From positions 1-11,480 of the forward strand of contig JAQUZA010000061.1 in assembly GCA_028691595.1 (NCBI GenBank): a DNA stretch of 11,480 nucleotides, read 5' to 3'. The notes under the pieces are model-generated. The model was not told the origin of the DNA, made no database searches, and saw nothing but the letters and a program-made list of their open reading frames with translations. The stretch comes from Candidatus Rifleibacteriota bacterium. GTDB taxonomy: Bacteria > Muiribacteriota > Ozemobacteria > Ozemobacterales > Ozemobacteraceae. A program made the translations under genes and the position numbers. Below are positions 6,461 through 11,480 of the stretch, piece after piece. The first letter of the stretch is position 1. Every line of letters starts with the position of its first letter.

Positions 6461-7000
6461 ATGAAAGTTAACAGGCTCACATTGCTGGTGCTTTTCATTG
6501 CTTTATTCACAGTTTCTGCTGCCTGGTGTGACGTTGTTGCTGATCTGATGGCCAACAATGAGAAAATTGACGCTGCGCTCGAAACCAGAACGGGTGCTGA
6601 AGCTGATGTTTCGCTCAAACTGCGTGAATCCGAGCTTTTTTCGGCTCTTTTAAGCTCCCATGAAGATATTCAGAGATTCATCGAAACTGCTGATGCCTCT
6701 GACCCGATGATTTTGCAGCGATTTTTTGATCGCGTAAGATTTGAAGTGGCCCACGAAGGCCGTTCAGACCTGAATTACCTGGTTGACAACTGGCATGGAG
6801 AACCAGACTCTGACCCCAACAGCCGCAGCAAGAAGAAAGTTGCCTTTATTTATGGCAGCGAAGTGAATCTTCTTGACGGTGAATGGAGAGAGGCCTCAGA
6901 TGGCCGCAGATTCTGGGTGAGCAATGAATACCCCGACATCGTTCTCTCAGCAGCTGAATACAAAAAGTATGCGAAGACTGCCACTGTTGTCGAAGACTGA
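6461..7000 (+). CDS. Small exported protein of unknown function
   Basis: A 179-residue protein that I do not recognise. The start MKVNRLTLLVLF has ACGAGG nine bases upstream. An earlier in-frame ATG at 6410 would put a hydrophilic lead ahead of the signal peptide and is less likely. Residues 1-25 form a signal peptide (two positive charges, then LTLLVLFIALFTVSAA) ending near AWC. It does not fit a lipobox, since W precedes C. The mature part is charged and largely helical (ADLMANNEKIDAALETR, LKLRESELFSALLSS) with no other cysteines. Near the C-terminus is a shorter strand-like stretch (KKKVAFIYGSEVNLLDGEW). A periplasmic or surface location is inferred. It is divergent from the radical SAM gene and ends at the shared hairpin near 7040. 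Confidence 0.75.
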   Translation: MKVNRLTLLVLFIALFTVSAAWCDVVADLMANNEKIDAALETRTGAEADVSLKLRESELFSALLSSHEDIQRFIETADASDPMILQRFFDRVRFEVAHEGRSDLNYLVDNWHGEPDSDPNSRSKKKVAFIYGSEVNLLDGEWREASDGRRFWVSNEYPDIVLSAAEYKKYAKTATVVED

Positions 7001-7039
7001 CCATTTGCCGGCCGCACTCTTCTGCATCTAAGTCCTTCA

Positions 7040-7074
7040 GAAATGATAGCCCCGTAATTTTGCGGGGCTATTTC
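7040..7074. terminator. Hairpin terminator shared by two convergent genes
   Basis: ATAGCCCCG (7046-7054) pairs with CGGGGCTAT (7063-7071) around an eight-base loop, extended by GAAA/TTTC outside a small bulge. It lies 40 bases past the stop of the rightward gene at 6461. The stop codon of the leftward DUF2971 gene (7068-7070) is inside its right arm. T-tracts are short on both sides, so efficiency is uncertain. Confidence 0.6.
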
Positions 7075-7928
7075 CAGTTTCTGAAAGGTATTTTTGAGCT
7101 GATAACATTGATGGCCGGCAGTTTGCTGGCAGCTAAAAAAGTTTCAAGGCTGTTGCGGGCCAGTTCCATATGTGGGGAAGGCCCGACAACTATGGTTTTA
7201 ATGCTGTGACGGCCATGTTCATCGGCAATTTGAAAATTATAATAGGGTATCAATGAGAATTCACCCTCACGGAAAGCAAATTGCGGCGATTTGCTCGAGA
7301 CAACTGATGAAACGAGTCGCCATTCTTTTTCTTCTGAGAAACTTTCATCTTTTATTATGGGTGCCAGCTGACAGACGCTGGTGTTTATTGCTGCAAGCAT
7401 TTTCTCGTGCTCAACTGGTCTGTTGCCGCAGAATTCACGACTCCAGCTGTCGATCAGGTAATTAACCAGTTCAAGCTGAAGAGAGGTGTTATAGACGCAT
7501 GGCCAGAGAACGAAGTGCTGGCGTTTGGCTATGTGAGTCAGTTCTTTGAGGTTGAAGCCGATTGCGTAGCCCTTGCCCTGGTTGCCATAGCCGCGCCACT
7601 GACTGAGCAGGTCTGGAACTTCACAAAATGACGCGATGCAGATGTGACCTTGATCGATGCGTGGCAGATTGCGTCTGATATCGTTGAGCACAGCTTTAAT
7701 AGCCGGGTTTTGTGTTTTGCCTGCCTGGTGTTTGAGCTCGCGTTCGAGGAGCTTGAAGGTTAAAAAAACCTCGTTTTTATCATTGAGAAAATGCACCTGA
7801 GTTGCCCACATCTCACGGCGGGTAACAATGCCAAGAATGCCCTTCTGGGTGGTGTAATGATAGATGCTGTCGGGCGGTTGCATCGGAAAGACGGTCTGAT
7901 AAAGGTATTTTTCAAAATTATCAATCAT
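7068..7928 (-). CDS. DUF2971 family protein
   Basis: A 286-residue protein whose motif order fits DUF2971. It has IYHYTTQKGILGIV (22-35), WATQVHFLND (41-50), then ASFCEVPDLLSQWRGYG (99-115) with GKGYAIGFNL (118-127), and FSEEKEWRLVSS (197-208). No signal peptide or membrane segment is visible, so it should be cytoplasmic. The family has no settled function. The H-Y-T near the start, the central GYAIGF and the late EKEWR recall the spacing of ADP-ribosyltransferase folds such as DarT; this is inference only. The ATG at 7926-7928 lacks a clear Shine-Dalgarno site (AAAGTC only). A later ATG (residue 16) would still keep the HYT motif. It is monocistronic, and its stop codon lies within the terminator hairpin at 7040-7074. 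Confidence 0.82.
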   Translation of the reverse strand: MIDNFEKYLYQTVFPMQPPDSIYHYTTQKGILGIVTRREMWATQVHFLNDKNEVFLTFKLLERELKHQAGKTQNPAIKAVLNDIRRNLPRIDQGHICIASFCEVPDLLSQWRGYGNQGKGYAIGFNLKELTHIAKRQHFVLWPCVYNTSLQLELVNYLIDSWSREFCGNRPVEHEKMLAAINTSVCQLAPIIKDESFSEEKEWRLVSSVVSSKSPQFAFREGEFSLIPYYNFQIADEHGRHSIKTIVVGPSPHMELARNSLETFLAASKLPAINVISSKIPFRNWK

Positions 7929-8330
7929 TGCTGACTTTTATTCTTATATTTGGTTTTGTTTATTGTGCCATTGCCAACTGAGTTTTGTCCAGCGACATTG
8001 AAAAAGTCTGAGCGATCACACCAGGTCTTTGTTTAATTTAAATCTGTGGTTTTTCTTTCATTACTGCCCTGGTGATTTGTCAGACTTGAATCTGTAGTAA
8101 TCCTGTCCCGCGCAAGCGGGAATCTTATCTATAATGGCTTAGATCCCTGTTTGCACGGAGATGACATCGAGGCCGCTGATTTTGTCCAACTTTGCAGACC
8201 ACCAGGCCAGAAGTTCATGAATTCAAGGTGTTTTCTCTGCTATATTCTGCTTTCTTTCGGCTTGTTTCAGAGGTTAACAGCGGTTTTTAGCCAGGGTAGA
8301 AATCGTAAGAATAATTTTGTCAAAATTTTC
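7929..8330. other. Intergenic region without a supported gene
   Basis: About 400 bp between the DUF2971 start and the tRNA-Leu promoter. The only structure I see is a REP-like element at about 8105-8165. The open frames here end in the tRNA-Leu region or overlap it and have no clear start signals. No DUF2971 promoter could be assigned with confidence. Confidence 0.6.
8105..8165. repeat. Degenerate REP-like element
   Basis: CCCGC (8107-8111), loop GCAA, GCGGG (8116-8120) is followed by AATCT and, after an AT-rich stretch, AGATCCCTG and a GAGATGACA end. The order, a GCGGGAAT stem then a mirrored ATCCC and GATGAC end, parallels the element at 473-532, with a weaker right half. Confidence 0.5.
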
Positions 8331-8359
8331 TTGACTGGTAAACCCGTATACGCTATAAT
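8331..8359 (+). promoter_or_regulatory. Sigma70 promoter of tRNA-Leu
   Basis: TTGACT (8331-8336), a 17-base spacer and TATAAT (8354-8359), 16 bases before the mature tRNA 5' end. It is the same box pair as at tRNA-Gln. Confidence 0.85.
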
Positions 8360-8375
8360 CCTTCTCACGTCCCCC

Positions 8376-8457
8376 GCCGGGGTGGTGGAACTGGTAGACA
8401 CGCACGTTTGAGGGGCGTGTGGCGAGAGCCATACGGGTTCAAGTCCCGTCCCCGGCA
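8376..8457 (+). tRNA. tRNA-Leu (anticodon GAG)
   Basis: An 82-base tRNA with a long variable arm, as in class II tRNAs. It has acceptor GCCGGGG/CCCCGGC with discriminator A73, a D arm containing the GG of CTGGTAGAC, anticodon stem CACGT/GCGTG with loop TTGAGGG (anticodon GAG), a variable arm around TGGCGAGAGCCA, and T loop TTCAAGT. CCA is not encoded. It is flanked by a consensus promoter and an intrinsic terminator. Confidence 0.95.
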
Positions 8458-8466
8458 CCGGAAGTT

Positions 8467-8493
8467 AAAAGCCCGCTCTAGCAGCGGGCTTTT
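8467..8493 (+). terminator. Intrinsic terminator of tRNA-Leu
   Basis: A perfect 11-bp stem AAAAGCCCGCT / AGCGGGCTTTT with loop CTAGC, beginning 10 bases past the tRNA. Its GC core matches the terminator after tRNA-Gln. Confidence 0.85.
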
Positions 8494-8863
8494 CGCTTAT
8501 TCCGGGAGTCATGGTAGTGGTTTTGAACGTTAACCCAGTTTCGGCCAGATTGAGCTTGATTTGCTTGAGAGCTAAATGCCTGATAGAGTAAAGTTGTCAA
8601 AAAAAAGTGTGCCCTATTGCAGACCTTCTTAACAATAACAAAAATTTCTCAGCAGAAGAGAAGGCAAGGCTGGTTAATATTCACCTGAAACGATGAGTGC
8701 AAAAGCCTGTTATTGCCAGCTGTGCCCGCAGATGCGGGTAGCGAGAATCCGGTTCGATTGACAATCCTGGATGTTTTGAGGGGTTTGCTAAGAAAAAGCA
8801 GGCAAATGCTTGCAGGAATAGATTAAATTCTATACAATAACAGAAAATAATGAGCAGGATCTA
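8494..8863 (+). other. Intergenic region with a palindrome, tiny frames and a promoter-like site
   Basis: No gene can be supported in these 370 bases. They hold a REP-like stem CCCGC/GCGGG at 8725-8738 followed by GAGAATCCGG. A 29-codon frame from a GTG at 8607 to 8696 reads like a normal helical peptide (ADLLNNNKNF, SAEEKARLVNIHLKR) but has no ribosome site. An ATGA-overlapped 22-codon frame follows it. A promoter-like pair near the right end is listed separately. Confidence 0.5.
8810..8838 (+). promoter_or_regulatory. Putative promoter of the pseudopilin-like gene
   Basis: TTGCAG (8810-8815), a 17-base spacer and TACAAT (8833-8838), 25 bases upstream of the ATG at 8864. It is a moderate match to sigma70 boxes and the only reasonable one in front of the cluster. 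Confidence 0.35.
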
Positions 8864-9434
8864 ATGGGAGTTACGATGATTTGTCATAGTCGCAGAGGCG
8901 CTTTGCTGTTGATGCTTCTTGTCGTGCTTGTCTGTGTCGGTTTGTGTGCCATGGAAACCATACCGGAACAGGCAATAATTACCCAACGCGATAAAGAACA
9001 GACTTTATCACAGACTCTAAGCGCCATCAGAAGCGGTATGGCCCTTGAAAGAACTGCTTCGGACTCACCTCTTTTTTACGGAAACTTCGAGAACCAGTGC
9101 TGAACTGATAGCTTATCTCAACGATCTTGTTGACAAAGGCTATATGGCTCAGATTCCCAGAGACCCTTTTTGCCCGCCCCAACAATGGGGAACAGGGCCG
9201 GGAAAAAAGTTCTGGAAGCCCACCCGAAACTTTTTAGCCAGTTCCAGCTTTGAAACGACTGGTTTTGCAGGCACCCCGTGGCAGGTTAACGAAACCAATG
9301 TGATCGTTAATCTTAACAACAAAGAATGGCCCGGGCACGATCTCGCCGCTTTCGACAGTTTCCCTTACCAGAACAGTCTTGGAACCTCAATGACGGGGTT
9401 TTCCGGCATGTCTCTGGCAATAACCCAGAAGTAG
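8864..9434 (+). pseudogene. Type II secretion-type pseudopilin-like protein, frameshifted
   Basis: Two overlapping frames together make one protein of about 189 residues. The first (8864-9103) starts MGVTMICHSRRG and continues into one hydrophobic helix (ALLLMLLVVLVCVGLCA). This is like a prepilin leader cut after RRG, but it lacks the usual Glu at +5. QRDKEQTLSQTLSAIR follows. The second frame picks up at about 9077 with TSRTSAELIAYLNDL and the pseudopilin-like DLVDKGYMAQIPRDPF, ending at TAG 9432-9434. Removing one T from the run at 9072-9077 joins them cleanly (SPLF then TETSRTSAEL). AGGA precedes the first ATG, and GGAG precedes a second in-frame ATG at 8876. It heads a tight cluster, with the next gene 6 bp downstream. 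It may be a true mutation, a sequencing error or a recoding site; a type II secretion or pilus-like role is inferred. Confidence 0.65.
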
Positions 9435-9440
9435 ATTTTT

Positions 9441-9995
9441 ATGAGCATTGAACAAAAATTCAAGATTCTTTTTCGAACGGTAATGTTTTTTCTGGCATTG
9501 CTGGCCTGCACTCTGATCTGGTTTTCGCTGCAAAAGCAAAGACCACCCCCGGCAAAGTTTGCGAAGCCGGTTAAGTTGATCCCCGAATCTAATCATAGAA
9601 CCGAAAAGATTCCAAATTACCAGGTTACATTGGCCCGGCGAAAAAATGCGCATTCCTACTTCAGCAGGTCATGCCATTTGCTTGATTCGTCTGACTTTTT
9701 AGGGGCGCAGCAGTTTGTTGATCAGGCGATTGCCGAAGACCCCGGCAACCCGAAATACCATAAGATGGCTCGTCTTGTTAAAGCTGAAATTAACAACCGT
9801 AAACTTATGGATGAGATTGTCCGGCAGGTAAATTCTGCCAGATTTGATCAGGCATGGAATGACTTTGAAATGGCCTGTCGTGATAACTACCTGTTTTTTT
9901 CAAGATATGCCGGTGAATTTTCGACCTTGTTAAAGCAAAACCACCAGGTGGCTTCTGCGACCACAATTTTGCTGGCGTTGTCTGGCGAAGGCTGA
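9441..9995 (+). CDS. Membrane-anchored protein with TPR-like region
   Basis: A 184-residue protein with an N-terminal uncleaved-looking membrane helix (about residues 10-30, FRTVMFFLALLACTLIWFSL) followed by a Pro/Lys-rich linker (QKQRPPPAKFAKPVK). Residues about 68-105 resemble a tetratricopeptide repeat (AHSYFSRSCHLLDSSDFLGA, then QQFVDQAIAEDPGNP). More amphipathic helices run to the C-terminus. The bulk should face the periplasm. I do not recognise a specific family. It starts six bases after the pseudopilin-like frame and lacks a strong Shine-Dalgarno site, suggesting coupled translation. Small TPR proteins with one anchor helix often serve as scaffolds in secretion and pilus assembly; here that is inference from the neighbour. 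Confidence 0.75.
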   Translation: MSIEQKFKILFRTVMFFLALLACTLIWFSLQKQRPPPAKFAKPVKLIPESNHRTEKIPNYQVTLARRKNAHSYFSRSCHLLDSSDFLGAQQFVDQAIAEDPGNPKYHKMARLVKAEINNRKLMDEIVRQVNSARFDQAWNDFEMACRDNYLFFSRYAGEFSTLLKQNHQVASATTILLALSGEG

Positions 9996-10022
9996 GATGG
10001 CTCTTTGAGGAAGGATTCTGTT

Positions 10023-11480
10023 TTGAAATATTGGTCTGAATTTTTGGGGAAGGCTTGTTTTTTTGTTTTTCTGTTGTTGGCTTTTGCAGTTCTGCCAGCT
10101 GAAGCCGCAGTCCGGGTCAATTCAATTCTCTGCGCAAAATCTACGGTGTCAAAGGGTCAGACCGGTATCGTCGTCGAGATGGAGGTCGAGAATCTTGACC
10201 TGGTAAGTGATACCACCGCGACCGTTGCGACGTTGACCTATTCTTTCGGCCAGTATGAGACAACTCTCAATTCACCAGGGCTGCCGGCAACCATTCCAGC
10301 TGCCGCAAAGGTAACATTCAAATTTACCGTTTCCGTTTTTCCGATAATGAGCTCGGGGGTCTGCACCGTTAATGGTGCAGTCGAGACCTCAGGAGGCAAT
10401 GATTCTGGTGCCGACCTGACCCATAAATGGACAGTGCAGCAACCGGCAGAAGTCGTGGTTGCCTCGATTCTTGGCCCCGATGAAGTGACAAGAGGCTCTT
10501 CCGGGAATCAGGCAATCATGGACATAGAACGCAGCGGGGAAGCCGATATTCTTATCAACTCGGCTGATCTGTTACCCGTTAACCCTTCGAACTACGCCAA
10601 CTGGACCAAGGTATCTCCTGATTTTCCTCAGAATTTTGCCAAGTCTTACTGGTGGAACGACCACTGGTTTTATCGCAGGCAGCTTACGGTTACTAACCGA
10701 TCTTCAACGGTTCTGCCAGCAACTTACGAGATAAAATTTGAATTTGACCATCAAAAGCTTGTGAATGAAGGCAAATCACTTGCGAATGGCGACGACATCA
10801 GAATCATATATTTTAACGGGGTAAATTTTTCACAAATAGACCGATATCTCGATCCCCTTACCAGCGGCTGGAATCAGAGCAATACAACCATTTGGTTTCG
10901 CCTGCAGGAACCAATACTCGCAGCACCAGGTGCCAGCGAAAAATATTCAATCTATTATGGTGCCGATGCTGCGACTGCCGCTAATCCACCTGATAACCCT
11001 GCCAATATTTTTGTTTTCTTTGACGACTTTGAATCGGGTTTGAACGGCTGGAGCCAGGGTAAATTTCCAACCTATACCGGCACAGCTTTCACCACCAGGT
11101 GGCAACTCGGCAAAGATACTAACGGAGATGGTGTTGCGGATGATGATGATCGCGGCCCTGTCAATGCCCATTCAGGCAATAATTACTGGGCCACTGATAT
11201 TCTTGTCAAGTATGCCAACTCAGGCGAAGCGACCAGAGAAATGATTTCTTTGAGATCGCCCAACATAAATCTGGTGGGCAAGCTAAACCCTACGATGAGC
11301 TTCTGGGATTTTTATGACATTGAGAATGGCGGCGCATACGATTTCGGTGTGTTAAGGGTTTGTGAGGGGCCGGTTGCTGCCCCGCCTGCCCCTAATGGCA
11401 CGCAATTACAGTTGCTTGAGAGCGCTTATCTCAATCAGCATGGGCCGTGGGCACAGCAGACATATTCGTTAGCCCCTTCA
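10023..11480 (+). CDS. Large exported DUF2341-containing surface protein (5' part)
   Basis: The frame is open for 486 codons to the right edge. The TTG at 10023 is preceded by GAGGAAGGA at good spacing, and no ATG lies before the signal peptide ends. The signal peptide is KYWSEFLGK then a hydrophobic core, ending near PAEA-AVRV (residue 29). Residues about 30-170 look like CARDB-type beta domains (TGIVVEMEVENLD, TVPIxx-like TIPAAAKVTFKFTV). Residues about 205-315 fit DUF2341 (HWFYRRQLTVTNRSS, RIIYFNGV, TTIWFRLQEPI, YSIYYGAD). An Asp-rich loop DTNGDGVADDDD (about 364-375) resembles a calcium-binding type 3 repeat. After it comes a jelly-roll, MAM-like stretch (SPNINLVGKLNPTMSFWDFY, about 420-440). 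It should be secreted or surface-bound and may bind carbohydrate or serve in adhesion. It lies 27 bases past the TPR-like gene, so probably in the same operon. Confidence 0.82.
   Translation, partial: MKYWSEFLGKACFFVFLLLAFAVLPAEAAVRVNSILCAKSTVSKGQTGIVVEMEVENLDLVSDTTATVATLTYSFGQYETTLNSPGLPATIPAAAKVTFKFTVSVFPIMSSGVCTVNGAVETSGGNDSGADLTHKWTVQQPAEVVVASILGPDEVTRGSSGNQAIMDIERSGEADILINSADLLPVNPSNYANWTKVSPDFPQNFAKSYWWNDHWFYRRQLTVTNRSSTVLPATYEIKFEFDHQKLVNEGKSLANGDDIRIIYFNGVNFSQIDRYLDPLTSGWNQSNTTIWFRLQEPILAAPGASEKYSIYYGADAATAANPPDNPANIFVFFDDFESGLNGWSQGKFPTYTGTAFTTRWQLGKDTNGDGVADDDDRGPVNAHSGNNYWATDILVKYANSGEATREMISLRSPNINLVGKLNPTMSFWDFYDIENGGAYDFGVLRVCEGPVAAPPAPNGTQLQLLESAYLNQHGPWAQQTYSLAPS

Noticed and set aside
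8151..8458. 86-codon plus-strand and 63-codon minus-strand frames near tRNA-Leu
   Set aside because: Both run into the tRNA-Leu gene (GVVELVDTHV is its usual translation shadow) and lack start signals.
10947..11171. 74-codon minus-strand frame at the right end
   Set aside because: It is antisense to the continuous DUF2341 frame and shows no independent coding evidence.

Overview
The window looks like a chromosome segment of a moderate-GC Gram-negative-type bacterium. It has tRNA genes without an encoded CCA end, sigma70-type promoters, Shine-Dalgarno sites and one TTG start, and a pseudopilin-like gene next to a large exported DUF2341 protein. Candidatus Riflebacteria-like lineages came to mind because they carry many pseudopilin and DUF2341 genes, but this is a low-confidence guess and no marker gene settles it.

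Left half (1-4960) is a defence-type accessory region, all transcribed leftwards. A tRNA-Gln(CUG) gene (4889-4959) is followed by its terminator, a hairpin and a short leader into a class II Fic AMP-transferase gene with a C-terminal winged helix (3539-4672). Beyond fic, about 183 bp of the tRNA-Gln 3' part plus its downstream flank is repeated (3184-3366, against 4735-4917). This second copy lies immediately upstream of a type I restriction-modification operon: hsdM, a DUF1016/YhcG-type PD-(D/E)xK nuclease, and the 5' end of hsdS running off the left edge. No hsdR and no integrase are in view. Each repeat copy carries the tRNA terminator and the same promoter-like pair pointing out of the repeat, so each downstream defence unit sits behind the same boundary and promoter module. 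The arrangement suggests successive insertions at a tRNA-Gln attachment site. Three palindromic AT-rich units lie between fic and the truncated tRNA copy.

Middle (5003-8493) is ordinary-looking single genes. These are a B12-binding/radical SAM protein resembling the MJ_1487 family (minus), a small exported protein of unknown function (plus), a shared hairpin terminator, a DUF2971 protein (minus), and a tRNA-Leu(GAG) gene with a textbook promoter and terminator. REP-like palindromes occur at about 473, 8105 and 8725, the first inside the hsd operon.

Right end (8494-11480) is a rightward cell-surface or secretion cluster. A pseudopilin-like gene is split by a +1 frameshift at a run of six T. 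It is followed 6 bp later by a membrane-anchored protein with a TPR-like region. After a short gap comes the first 486 codons of a large exported protein with DUF2341, an Asp-rich calcium-binding-like loop and a jelly-roll-like region, which runs off the right edge.
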